Origin: Paenibacillus mesophilus
GTDB taxonomy: Bacteria > Bacillota > Bacilli > Paenibacillales > NBRC-103111
Direction of reading: 5' to 3'
DNA: 64,000 nt
Assembly: GCF_005938385.1 (NCBI RefSeq)
Contig: NZ_VCRA01000019.1
Coordinates: 59,580 to 123,579, forward strand
Below are positions 52,162 to 60,976 of this stretch, one piece after another. Numbering within the stretch: the first letter of the stretch is position 1; each line of letters starts with the position of its first letter. The position numbers and the translations under genes were made by a program. Under the pieces are notes generated by a model. That model was not told the DNA's origin, did no database searches, and saw nothing but the letters and a program-made list of their open reading frames with translations.

Positions 52162-52889
52162 CTACTAATACAGGTCAAGCACCCGACCCGCCTCAGCTTG
52201 CATCAAAGAAAACCAAAGCACCGGCGTCGGCAAAGGCGGTTTCGAAAGAGTGGCTCTTGCCCGCCGCACTGCTCGCGCTGAGCGCCGTTCCCCTCGCCGC
52301 CGGCGCCTTCCGGCTGTCCGAGCTGGCCGGCGGCGCGGAAATCACTCCGGCCAACGCACGATTCTTCGCTTCGCCCCTGCCGGTGGTGCTTCATATCCTG
52401 AGCGCAAGTATGTATGCCTTCTTGGGTGCGTTCCAGTTCGCAACCGGTCTTCGGCAGCGCATGCCCGGCTGGCACCGAGCGGCCGGTCGGTTCCTGGTTT
52501 TATGCGGACTGCTGGTCGGGCTCTCTGGGCTGTGGATGACCTTGTTCTATTCCCGCCCGGCCGGCACCGGCGAGCTGCTTTATGTATTGCGGCTCTTGTT
52601 TGGGTCGGCGATGGTCGTGTCCATCCTTCTCGGCTTTGCCGCGATCCGGCGAGGGAACGCGAACCGGCACCGTGCATGGATGATGCGCGGCTATGCGATC
52701 GGGCTTGGCGCGGGCACGCAGGTGCTGACCCAGCTGGTGGGCGCATTGATCATCGGCCCCCCGAGTGAGCTCGGCGAAGCGCTGCAGATGGGCGCGGGCT
52801 GGGTGATCAACCTCGCCGTTGCCGAATGGGCTATCCGTAAAAGACCGGCCCCTCCGGCACGCATGGCTTCACCCCGGGTTTCCCATTAA
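52158..52889 (+). CDS. DUF2306 membrane protein
   Basis: 243 aa with about six hydrophobic helices. The conserved His-rich pattern of DUF2306 is present: LPVVLHILSASMYAFLGAFQ, MPGWHRAAGRFL and NRHRAWMMRGYAI. Paired His and Arg residues at helix ends suggest a redox or heme-like site, but this is only inferred. The N-terminal ~30 residues are polar and low-complexity. It is strongly GC-rich compared with most of the window. Confidence 0.85.
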   Translation: MTTNTGQAPDPPQLASKKTKAPASAKAVSKEWLLPAALLALSAVPLAAGAFRLSELAGGAEITPANARFFASPLPVVLHILSASMYAFLGAFQFATGLRQRMPGWHRAAGRFLVLCGLLVGLSGLWMTLFYSRPAGTGELLYVLRLLFGSAMVVSILLGFAAIRRGNANRHRAWMMRGYAIGLGAGTQVLTQLVGALIIGPPSELGEALQMGAGWVINLAVAEWAIRKRPAPPARMASPRVSH

Positions 52890-52916
52890 CTACGAAAGTG
52901 AACGGAGGAGAAGTGA

Positions 52917-53885
52917 ATGAAAGCGATCGTATACGAGCGCTACGGACCGCCCGATGTACTACAGCTGCAGGAGGTCGCCAAGCCGGTACCCAAAGACGAT
53001 GAAATATTGATTAAGGTCTATTCAACAACCGCGGCAGCGGGGGATTGGCGCTTGCGCAAGGCAGATCCTTTCCTGGCGCGGCTGTTCAACGGTTTGTGGA
53101 GACCGAAACGCGTCCGGATTCTCGGATTCGAACTGGCCGGCGTAGTTGAATCGACGGGCGGCGGCGTTACTCGATTCAGGCCCGGGGATGCCGTCTATGC
53201 CGCCTGTGGGATCGGTTTCGGCGCATATGCCGAGTATAAATGCTTGCCCGAGACCGGCTGCGTCGCACTCAAGCCGGTGAACATGACGTTCGATGAGGCG
53301 GCGGCGGTTCCGGTCGGTGCCTATACGGCCTTGCAATTTCTCCGGAAGGGCGGCATCACGCGCGGCAGGCGCGTTCTCGTTTATGGAGCTTCCGGCAGCG
53401 TCGGGACGTATGCCGTGCAGCTGGCGAAGCATTTCGGAGCGGAGGTGACTGGAGTTTGCAGCACGTCGAATGTGGAGCTGGTAAGATCGCTGGGCGCCGA
53501 CCGGGTCATCGATTACACGAAAGAGCGGTTCGCGGACGGTGGTCCGGTCTACGATATCATTTTCGATACGGTGGGGAAGAGTCCATTCAAGGATTGCGTC
53601 GGGTGTTTGGCTCCGAACGGCTTCTACTTGCTAGCGTATCATGTGAATCCTTTGATGATCGTTCGAGGGTTGTTGGTCAACTTGAGAAGCGATAAGCAGG
53701 TGATCGGAGGAACAATGAAGGAAAACGCAGAAGATTTGATCTATATCAAGGAACTGATCGAGTCAGGCAAGCTGCGTTCGGTCATCGACCGCCGTTATCC
53801 GTTGGAGCAGGCTGCAGAAGCCCATCGCTATGCGGAGCAGGGCCATAAGAAAGGCAATGTGGTTATTACCGTTCGGGAAGGTTGA
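52917..53885 (+). CDS. MDR-family NAD(P)-dependent dehydrogenase (quinone-oxidoreductase-like)
   Basis: 322 aa, the usual length, with GGAGGAGAAG upstream. The N-terminal GroES-like fold (MKAIVYERYGPPDVLQLQEV) lacks the catalytic zinc cysteine/histidine set. The Rossmann motif is VLVYGASGSVGTYAVQLAKH. VIDYTKERF and YDIIFDTVGKSPF fit the zinc-independent quinone oxidoreductase group. It ends the MalT-like regulator's apparent operon. Confidence 0.88.
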   Translation: MKAIVYERYGPPDVLQLQEVAKPVPKDDEILIKVYSTTAAAGDWRLRKADPFLARLFNGLWRPKRVRILGFELAGVVESTGGGVTRFRPGDAVYAACGIGFGAYAEYKCLPETGCVALKPVNMTFDEAAAVPVGAYTALQFLRKGGITRGRRVLVYGASGSVGTYAVQLAKHFGAEVTGVCSTSNVELVRSLGADRVIDYTKERFADGGPVYDIIFDTVGKSPFKDCVGCLAPNGFYLLAYHVNPLMIVRGLLVNLRSDKQVIGGTMKENAEDLIYIKELIESGKLRSVIDRRYPLEQAAEAHRYAEQGHKKGNVVITVREG

Positions 53886-53965
53886 GAGACGGTTTGATGA
53901 ATAAGGAAAGGCGAAAGGGACATTATCATTGTGTAAGAACTCTACTGCGAAAGGAATGTTTCTTT

Positions 53966-54577
53966 GTGCCATCAAAAACCGAAAAAGAAAAGATGGTAAA
54001 CGGCGAGCTTTACCGGGCGGCCGATCCGGAGCTGGTGAAGGATCGTTTAAACGCACGCCGTTTGACGCGGCTGTTCAATCAGTCGCTTGAAACGGACGAT
54101 GAACAAAGAAACGGGTTCCTGAGGGAGTTGTTCGGCTCGACGGGAAACCAGTATTACATCGAACCCTCGTTCCGCTGCGACTATGGGTACAACATTCATA
54201 TCGGCGAGAACTTCTATGCAAACTTCGATTGCGTATTGCTCGATGTGTGTGAAATTCGTATTGGCGACAACTGCTTCCTGGCTCCCGGCGTGCATATCTA
54301 TACCGCGACTCATCCCATAGAGGCTCTGGATCGAATTTCCGGAGCGGAATTCGGGAAGCCGGTTACGATTGGCCACAACGTATGGATTGGCGGACGTGCG
54401 GTTATCAACCCCGGCGTTAAGATAGGGAATAATGCTGTTATTGCGTCCGGAGCAGTTGTGACAAAGGATGTCCCGGGTAACGTGATCGTAGGCGGCAATC
54501 CGGCCAAGATCATCAAGCACATTGACAATAGCTTATCAAAAGAGCTGCAGGTAAACCCCATGATTCGGGATTGTTAG
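53966..54577 (+). CDS. maa: Maltose/galactoside O-acetyltransferase
   Basis: 203 aa. The GTG at 53966 is chosen: AAGGAA lies 9 nt upstream, and the protein then starts KTEKEKMVNGELYRAADPEL, the standard Maa N-terminus. The rest is a left-handed parallel beta-helix of hexapeptide repeats (NIHIGENFYANFDC, IRIGDNCFLAPGVHI). The catalytic His is in TATHPIEALDR and the CoA-binding end is VVGGNPAKII-like. It acetylates sugars with acetyl-CoA, usually as a detoxification step. Confidence 0.92.
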   Translation: MPSKTEKEKMVNGELYRAADPELVKDRLNARRLTRLFNQSLETDDEQRNGFLRELFGSTGNQYYIEPSFRCDYGYNIHIGENFYANFDCVLLDVCEIRIGDNCFLAPGVHIYTATHPIEALDRISGAEFGKPVTIGHNVWIGGRAVINPGVKIGNNAVIASGAVVTKDVPGNVIVGGNPAKIIKHIDNSLSKELQVNPMIRDC

Positions 54578-54682
54578 AACTACTCCAACTTGGTACAATG
54601 ATAGTAAATATTGGTACATCTTCCATCGACTTTGTTCCTCCAGTACCAATAGCTACATTACCTAAGAGGAGTGTGAAGATTA

Positions 54683-55974
54683 TTGAAAAAATTCGCTGTA
54701 ACTGGCGCACTTGTACTTGCCGCGAGCGCTATAACCGGATGCTCCGTATTAACGGACAAACCAACCACGACCGTTCCGAGCGTTAAAGAGATCACGATTG
54801 TAATGCCGGACGCGAACATCAGCCAGACCGGTCCGTTCGTGAATAGCGCCAAGCAGTTTGAAGAAGCGAATCCGGGGGTCAAAGTAAACGTAGAAAAGCT
54901 CGACGCGTCAAAAGGATACAGAACGGCTCTATTGGAAAGGTCAAAAATAATAACAAAGCGGTGGATCTCATTTACACCGGATATGATACGATATTGATCG
55001 AGCAAATCGCTTTTGCCGATCTGTTGGCGATGTTTAAGTCGGATAAAAGGACTACGGACGACCTGTACGAGAAACTAGTTGAAATGTCGACCGTAAAGGG
55101 AAAGCTGATCGGCATTCCGCTCAATCCGCTGCCGCTCGCCGTATTTTACAACAAGGAATGGTTTGACAAAGCCGGAATCCCATATCCCGGCAAGGACTGG
55201 ACTTGGGATCAATTTTTGAATCTGTCGATCAAGCTGCAGGCAGCCAATCCGATCGAGGGGAAAGAAGTATACGGGAGCATCGTTCCGCTGGATATGTTTA
55301 CGTTCGAGTCGATCGCGCAGAGCACCGGACAAAGCATTGTGTCGGCTGACGGCAATCGGGTAAGCGGTTATATGAACAGCAAGCCTGTCGTTGCGGCATT
55401 CGCCAAGCTGTTGAACTATATGAATACGAGCAAAGCGAGTAAAGGCGTTTCCGCCGTAGGAATTCCGGTTTACAACGAATTGCGTTCATTCTCGGCGGGC
55501 ATGGGTATTTCTGTAGCGAACATGTTCTCCCCTTTGGAGGCGAATGCAGCAACAGCAGGAAAGTTCGGTATTGCCGCATTGCCCTTTTTGGAGAAAGGTG
55601 CCAAGGCCAACTCGGTCTATTATAGCCTGTTGTCCATACCTGAGAGCTCCAAGCAGAAGGAGCTCGCCTGGAAATTTATGAAGGATGTCCTCCTTAATCC
55701 AGACAGCCAGTTCCAGAAAGATTGGGGGAAGTCGGCAATGCTGACCGTGAAATCGGCCGTAGCCAAATCGGGACAGAATAAAGTTCCGGGAATGGATGTC
55801 TTGGTTGAAGAATTGAACTATGCAGTCAAGCCGATCATCTATCGGAACGCAGCATTAAGTGCGGTCCGACTGACGGACAAGAGCATTTTGGCGGCGAAGA
55901 CAGAGGCTGAAGTGATGGCGGCCTTAACGTCCCTTGCCGAGGAAGTTGACAAACAGCTGTTGGATAAAAAGTAA
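54683..55974 (+). pseudogene. Solute-binding lipoprotein (family 1) with a one-base frameshift
   Basis: A TTG start gives a signal peptide ending in ITGC (Cys20) and a normal N-terminal ~85 residues (VNVEKLDASKGYRTALLE). From 54940 the family pattern continues in another frame: VKNNNKAVDLIYTGYDTI, NPLPLAVFYNKEWFDKAG, YPGKDWTWDQFLNLSIK, through to 55974. One base is missing near 54938-54939 (GGAAAGG). Adding one base there would give a ~430-aa protein like the binding proteins at 8759, 17056 and 43613. It is a young pseudogene or a sequencing error. It is not flanked by permeases. Confidence 0.8.
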
Positions 55975-55987
55975 GATCTCTTGAATT

Positions 55988-56010
55988 GCCGCGTAAATCG
56001 CGGCTTTTTT
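55988..56010 (+). terminator. Rho-independent terminator
   Basis: GCCGCG-TAAAT-CGCGGC with a T-run directly after the frameshifted binding-protein gene. It is close in sequence to the terminator at 31101-31123. Confidence 0.85.
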
Positions 56011-56107
56011 CTTGTGCGCGGCGGTTTCGCATTATTCCCCTTGCATGTGACGTAACGTCATCCCGTACGCTTGATTTGAAGCACAAATGAAGGGGGAAGG
56101 TGTTGCA

Positions 56108-57283
56108 ATGTCAACGGTAAAAACAGCTCGAAAAAAAGTGATGGTTATCTTCGGAACCCGTCCCGAGGCAACCAAAATGTGCCCTGTAGTCCAAGAGTTA
56201 AAAAAATTTCCGGAATGGTTTGAAACAAAGGTCGTTGTTACCGGGCAGCATAGGGAGCAACTCGATCAAGCGCTCTCTCATTTTGATATACAACCCGATA
56301 TCGACTTATGCCTCATGAAACAAAATCAAACTTTAGCCTATATAACGTCTGCTGCAATTACCGGATTGGATAAAGTTGTATCCGAGGAACGTCCTGATCT
56401 AATCTTAATCCACGGAGACACTCAAACCGCAGTGTGCGGAGGCATGGTTGCCTTTTTTCATAAAATAGTTGTCGGGCATATTGAAGCAGGATTACGTTCA
56501 CACGACAAATACTCGCCATGGCCGGAAGAGATGAATAGAAAAATCGTCGATGTAGTATCCGACATCATGTTTGCGCCCACATCTACTAGCAAGGAGAACC
56601 TAATCAGAGAAGGCTGCAGTGAAAATCATATTTTCATAACGGGACAAACTGCGGTTGATGCAGCCATTTTGACAAGTCGCCCGGATTATGTGTTTAAAGA
56701 AGATCGATTAAATCACCTTGTTAAACAAAAGGGCCGAATCATTACGATGACCGCTCATCGGAAAGAAAACTATGGAGCTCCCATGATCCGGATGTTTCGT
56801 GCGATACGACGTATAGCGGACGAAAACCCGGATGTAGCAGTGGTATACCCCGTTCATTTAAGTCCGGTTGTTCGTGAAACAGCACTCGATGTCCTTTCGG
56901 GGCACGATAGAATCCATCTGCTCGATCCGATAGATTATCCCGATATGGTTAATTTATTGTCTCGTTCCTTTCTCATCCTAAGTGATTCCGGGGGTCTTCA
57001 GGAAGAAGCGCCCGTTTTTAAGAAACCGCTTGTGCTAATGCGCGATACGACGGAACGACCCGAAGCTGTTACAGCTAATGCCGTATACCTGGCGGGGACT
57101 GAAGAGTCGACGATTCATGCCGTAACGACTAGACTTCTTACCGATATGAATTTTTATAATAAGATGTCCAATGCCGTCAATCCTTTTGGAGATGGACTTG
57201 CTTCCGAACGCATCGTACAGATTATCGCCCGTCGTTTTGGTTTCGTATCCGAGTTCCCTGAACAATTCACTGTTAGGAACTGA
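56108..57283 (+). CDS. wecB: UDP-N-acetylglucosamine 2-epimerase (non-hydrolysing)
   Basis: 391 aa from the ATG at 56108, behind GGGGGAAGG. It converts UDP-GlcNAc to UDP-ManNAc, the donor for teichoic acid linkage units and polysaccharides. Diagnostic blocks are VMVIFGTRPEATKMCPVVQE, GHIEAGLRSHDKYSPWPEEM, ITMTAHRKENYG and LSDSGGLQEEAP. The length is normal (about 375-390 aa). It stands alone here; a second housekeeping copy probably exists elsewhere. Confidence 0.93.
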   Translation: MSTVKTARKKVMVIFGTRPEATKMCPVVQELKKFPEWFETKVVVTGQHREQLDQALSHFDIQPDIDLCLMKQNQTLAYITSAAITGLDKVVSEERPDLILIHGDTQTAVCGGMVAFFHKIVVGHIEAGLRSHDKYSPWPEEMNRKIVDVVSDIMFAPTSTSKENLIREGCSENHIFITGQTAVDAAILTSRPDYVFKEDRLNHLVKQKGRIITMTAHRKENYGAPMIRMFRAIRRIADENPDVAVVYPVHLSPVVRETALDVLSGHDRIHLLDPIDYPDMVNLLSRSFLILSDSGGLQEEAPVFKKPLVLMRDTTERPEAVTANAVYLAGTEESTIHAVTTRLLTDMNFYNKMSNAVNPFGDGLASERIVQIIARRFGFVSEFPEQFTVRN

Positions 57284-57345
57284 AGGACGGAATTATAATA
57301 GAGCTCGTAATGAAGCGAGAGTGAGGGTCAACGGGGGTTACAACA

Positions 57346-58581
57346 ATGCAGTTGCGAAACGAAGAATGGATGACCGCGGGACAATTTGCTGACAAAGCCG
57401 GCGTCACGATACGCACGGTACGATTTTACGATAAGGAAGGACTTTTAAAGCCGAGTCATAGAACGAGCGTGGGGCACCGGTATTACACAAACCAGGATTT
57501 GGCCCGCCTCCAAAGAATCATGACGCTTAAATATATCGGTCTGACTATCGACGAGATCCGGGGAATCATTCACAATGACGGGCGCGAGGCGGATCTGAAG
57601 GAATCCTTGAGAGTCCAGAGCGCGATTATCGGTCAGAAAATGGATCATCTTCGCCTTGTCCAAAAGACGGTGAAGGAGACGCTTACGCTGTTGGAAAGCT
57701 TGGAAAACGGAGAGGAAAAGAATCGGCGATCGACAGCAGAAGGCAGTGAAAACAGCCCGGCATGGGAATTGTTCGCCTCCATCATCCGGGTAGTGAATCA
57801 GGAATACGAGAGCGCGTACAATCTTCAAACGAGGATACGTCTCCATGACGAATTCAGTGAAAACCCGTACAAGTGGCATCATTGGTTATTCGATCGCTTG
57901 ATAATGTCAGGACAAAGCACGATCCTTGAGCTTGGCTGCGGGGACGGAACTTTGTGGCGGAGAAATGCGGACAGGATACCGCCGGACTGGGACGTTACGC
58001 TAACCGACCTGTCTGAGGGCATGCTGAATGATGCCAAGGAGAGCCTCGGGCATTGCGTACCTCCGGACCGATTCCGCTTCACGCCGGCCGACGCACGCTC
58101 GATCCCTTTTCCGGATGCCAGCTTCGATGCGGTGTTGGCCAATCATATGCTGTACCATGTAAGCGAGCGACACCAGTCTTTGAAAGAAATACGTCGCGTT
58201 CTTAAGCCAGGAGGCGTACTGTTCGCATCGACGATGGGCACGAACCATATGAAAGAAGTAAAGGGACTTCTAAGCGTGTTCAATCCCAATTATGATACGG
58301 GTCGTCAGGATTTCGCCTGCGAATTCGGTTTGGAAAACGGGGAAGATCAGCTTGACGCGGCAGGTTTCGCAGATATCCGTTTACATCGATATCAGGATGC
58401 CTTGAATGTGACGGATGCCGGGCCGCTCATCGCTTACATTCGAACGACGCCCGGAGGCAGGGAAAATTTAACCGACAGCCGTTTGTCCAGATTAGAAGCT
58501 ATGCTGGACGAAACGATAAGAGCGGAAGGTGCGGTTCACATAACGAAGGAAGTCGGTCTGTTCGTTGCATTTCGCAAATAA
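57346..58581 (+). CDS. MerR regulator fused to SAM methyltransferase
   Basis: 411 aa. Residues 9-77 form the MerR winged helix (MTAGQFADKAGVTIRTVRFY, then GHRYYTNQDLARLQRI), followed by the coiled-coil dimerisation helix to about 120. Residues about 155-411 are a class I methyltransferase: ILELGCGDGTL (193-203), VTLTDLSEGML, FDAVLANHMLYHV and LKPGGVLFASTMG. No cysteine metal-site pattern is seen after the HTH. The methyltransferase domain may act as sensor, with the regulator responding to its substrate. Such fusions are known in Bacillales. Confidence 0.88.
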   Translation: MQLRNEEWMTAGQFADKAGVTIRTVRFYDKEGLLKPSHRTSVGHRYYTNQDLARLQRIMTLKYIGLTIDEIRGIIHNDGREADLKESLRVQSAIIGQKMDHLRLVQKTVKETLTLLESLENGEEKNRRSTAEGSENSPAWELFASIIRVVNQEYESAYNLQTRIRLHDEFSENPYKWHHWLFDRLIMSGQSTILELGCGDGTLWRRNADRIPPDWDVTLTDLSEGMLNDAKESLGHCVPPDRFRFTPADARSIPFPDASFDAVLANHMLYHVSERHQSLKEIRRVLKPGGVLFASTMGTNHMKEVKGLLSVFNPNYDTGRQDFACEFGLENGEDQLDAAGFADIRLHRYQDALNVTDAGPLIAYIRTTPGGRENLTDSRLSRLEAMLDETIRAEGAVHITKEVGLFVAFRK

Positions 58582-58765
58582 ATAGCCGCGGCGAGCGGCA
58601 AGAACGTATCGTTGATTAGCCGCGGTCGACGACTATAAGGTTGTACATTTATATCTCCGTTTTCGATTAGGGGGTTCGTGTTTTGGGAAAAGCGACGCTG
58701 GTGAAAGGTGCCGAGCTCTATGAAGTTGTAGTAACCAAATTCGCTTTGTCAGGGAGTGTGTTGAG
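58582..58765 (+). other. 184-nt intergenic stretch with a possible 32-codon ORF
   Basis: A TTG at 58683 behind AGGGGG opens a 32-residue frame (58683-58781, GKATLVKGAELYEVVVTKFA) that overlaps the next gene by 16 nt. It could be a leader peptide or chance. Nothing else is apparent. Confidence 0.2.
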
Positions 58766-59164
58766 ATGGTACATAAAATAGATTACATTGGTGTAGGCAG
58801 CTCGAGAAAGGTGGGCCACTTAGAGCTCTTAGCCGATGGTTTGAAAATAACTATGCTTGATGGAGAAGAAATGCGGATCCAGATGAAATCCTTACATCGT
58901 TCCGAGTATTTGTATTCTGATTATATTGAAAATAGGATTAACGGATATAACATTGTGTGCCACCTTGTAAAGGCAAACGGAGAACTCAGAGAGGTGCTGA
59001 ACACATTATTTTTACGAAGCATGGATGAATATAACACAATAGCGAATTATCTTACTAAAATGAAAGATATGAATGAGCCAGTTGATAACAAGCCAAAAAG
59101 AGAGCAAAGAAGTCCGACCAACAAAGGGCCGACTGGAGGCGGATGGCTGTCACGTAGGAAATAA
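58766..59164 (+). CDS. Protein of unknown function
   Basis: 132 aa behind AGGGAG. The first ~100 residues read as a compact, soluble, beta-rich domain (GHLELLADGLKITMLDGEEM, YNIVCHLVKANGELREVLNT). The tail is low-complexity and basic (PKREQRSPTNKGPTGGGWLS), probably disordered. No family is recognised. It is AT-richer than its neighbours. It lies 56 nt upstream of the GlcNAc-kinase-like gene. Confidence 0.55.
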   Translation: MVHKIDYIGVGSSRKVGHLELLADGLKITMLDGEEMRIQMKSLHRSEYLYSDYIENRINGYNIVCHLVKANGELREVLNTLFLRSMDEYNTIANYLTKMKDMNEPVDNKPKREQRSPTNKGPTGGGWLSRRK

Positions 59165-59220
59165 GCTGTTTAGGCTTCAGGAGTCTCCATTATTTTGCCG
59201 ATAGAAGAGAGGTATGGCAC

Positions 59221-60213
59221 ATGAATCAGAGAACAAATGGCAGTGTTGTAATAGGAATAGACGGAGGAGGCACCCACACGCGTGTGATGGTCTCTGACTT
59301 TGAAGGTAAAGTCATGTCCTATGTGGAGAATGGCGCCTCATCTGTACATAAGGATTTGCAGGCGAAGCATAACGTGCAGGAAGCAATCCAAGAGGCTCTG
59401 CGGCAGGCCAACAAGGAAATAGATGAGGTGGCCGCCTTAGCAGGAGGCTTCGCCGGGTACGACTCCGAATCGGACTTGGAATGGGTTCTCCCTTTGACTG
59501 AAATGGAAGGTCTGGTATGCAACAAGCTGCACGTCAACGATGCCGTGGTCGCTCACAGCGGTGCCTTGCTGTCAGAGCCCGGAATTATCGTTATTTCCGG
59601 CACCGGCTCCATCATTTTTGCCATGAACGAAACCGGCAGGCAGATCCGCAATTACGATCTGCACCAGTATGCAGCCAGCGCGGCCCGTTTTCTAGCGTAC
59701 GATGCTACGTACGAATTGTTGGCCGGGAATATCGATGAAAGCGATGCTGAATTGATTCAAAGAATGCTGCAATATTGGAAGCTGGCTTCGGTGGAAGAGC
59801 TTGCGCAGCTGGCACTAAATGGCTTCATCGCCGATCGGCGGGAGAGGAATCGAAGGTTCGCGGAGCTGGCGCCGTTCCTCACCGAAGCGGCCTTGCAGCA
59901 CAGTCGTTTGGCCCAAACCGTATGTGATCGAGCTGTTCATCAGATCATGGTAGGAGTAGAGCTGCTTGCTTCTTATTTTACCGAACCCGAGGTCAAGGTA
60001 TCGTTAATAGGGAGCGTAGTCAACAGCCGTTATTTCGAACAACAGCTTGCTATCCGAATGAAGGCGGGAAACAACAAAAGGTATGCGCTAGTCAAGCCCG
60101 CATTTTCACCTGTGGCCGGTGCGGTGTTGTTGGCGCTGAAACAGCTCGACATTCCAATCGGAACTGAATTGCTGGCCAACCTTGCCCTACATCCGCGCTC
60201 ATTGCATGTCTGA
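59221..60213 (+). CDS. N-acetylglucosamine kinase (BadF/BcrA ATPase family)
   Basis: 330 aa. It has the phosphate-1 motif of the ASKHA kinase fold, GIDGGGTHT (residues 12-20), phosphate-2 GIIVISGTGSI, and the adenosine region SLIGSVVNSRYF. The family phosphorylates GlcNAc, glucosamine or muropeptide sugars, giving a cytoplasmic salvage role. The downstream gene is a TetR regulator with its own promoter. Confidence 0.88.
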   Translation: MNQRTNGSVVIGIDGGGTHTRVMVSDFEGKVMSYVENGASSVHKDLQAKHNVQEAIQEALRQANKEIDEVAALAGGFAGYDSESDLEWVLPLTEMEGLVCNKLHVNDAVVAHSGALLSEPGIIVISGTGSIIFAMNETGRQIRNYDLHQYAASAARFLAYDATYELLAGNIDESDAELIQRMLQYWKLASVEELAQLALNGFIADRRERNRRFAELAPFLTEAALQHSRLAQTVCDRAVHQIMVGVELLASYFTEPEVKVSLIGSVVNSRYFEQQLAIRMKAGNNKRYALVKPAFSPVAGAVLLALKQLDIPIGTELLANLALHPRSLHV

Positions 60214-60255
60214 ACATAAGGGGCCGCGCTATACTGCCGGCTCCTTCAGTCTAAA

Positions 60256-60284
60256 TTGACTTTACTGAAGATAAGTTTTAAACT
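60256..60284 (+). promoter_or_regulatory. Promoter of the TetR gene
   Basis: TTGACT at 60256-60261, a 17-bp spacer and TAAACT at 60279-60284. Transcription from here would start near 60291, which rules out the ATG at 60285 as start codon and favours the GTG at 60321. Confidence 0.45.
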
Positions 60285-60288
60285 ATGC

Positions 60289-60304
60289 ATGCAAGCACTT
60301 GCGT
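60289..60304. promoter_or_regulatory. Candidate TetR operator over the tetR transcription start
   Basis: ATGCAAG-CA-CTTGCGT, an inverted repeat with 6 of 7 matches per arm. It sits at the predicted start site of the tetR gene. Confidence 0.35.
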
Positions 60305-60320
60305 GAGCGGATGTGATTAT

Positions 60321-60905
60321 GTGGAAAATTCACCTGAAGATACGCGGGATAAAATATTAAACGCAACGGCCTCATTGATGCAAAAGAGAGGGTTCAAGGC
60401 GGTAACAACTAAAGCCATTGCGAGAGAGGCAAAGGTTAACGAGACCACGTTATTTCGACACTTTGGAAGTAAGAAGGGCATTGTGGAGGCACTGGTCGAT
60501 CAATATTCATATTTATCAACGTTCGAAGGAGTGCTTAACCATGTAGTATGGGATTTGGAGAAGGACTTATTTACCCTCTCCAAAGCATACCAGAACTTCA
60601 TGCTGAAAAATGGAGACATCGTTATGATCGGTCTTAAAGAAGCCGGCGTAATTCCGGAATTGGACGAGAAGGCGGCTAGTATACCGCGAGACTTCAAGCA
60701 AGGTTTAATGAGATATTTTCAGCTTATGAGAGAAAAAGAGCTGCTGCGGGAGACGGAATTAGAAGCACAGGCGATGTCGTTTATTTGGCTCAATCTCGGA
60801 TTTTTTGTTTCCCGTTCGGTATACGGGGATCGGATCACGAAGTTGGATACGGATGCATTTTTGTTGCATAGCGTAAGCACGTTTGCTAGGGGATTAAAAC
60901 CCTAG
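60321..60905 (+). CDS. TetR-family transcriptional regulator
   Basis: 194 aa from the GTG at 60321; an ATG at 60285 would precede the predicted transcription start. The HTH is at residues about 10-55 (KILNATASLMQKRGFKAVTT, TLFRHFGSKKGIVEAL). The C-terminal part is the ligand domain. It is followed 71 nt later by a flavin monooxygenase. Similar CAAG/CTTG inverted repeats lie in front of both genes, which fits local control. Confidence 0.9.
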   Translation: MENSPEDTRDKILNATASLMQKRGFKAVTTKAIAREAKVNETTLFRHFGSKKGIVEALVDQYSYLSTFEGVLNHVVWDLEKDLFTLSKAYQNFMLKNGDIVMIGLKEAGVIPELDEKAASIPRDFKQGLMRYFQLMREKELLRETELEAQAMSFIWLNLGFFVSRSVYGDRITKLDTDAFLLHSVSTFARGLKP

Positions 60906-60922
60906 TGTTTTTTCGTCCAATC

Positions 60923-60940
60923 TGCAAGCATGTACTTGCA
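60923..60940. promoter_or_regulatory. Candidate TetR operator upstream of the monooxygenase
   Basis: TGCAAG-CATGTA-CTTGCA, perfect 6-bp arms, between the tetR stop and the monooxygenase start. It shares the GCAAG/CTTGC arms with the site at 60289, but the spacer is longer. Confidence 0.35.
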
Positions 60941-60976
60941 TGTTTAACTGGAGGATTACTGGAGGGTAGAAGAAAA

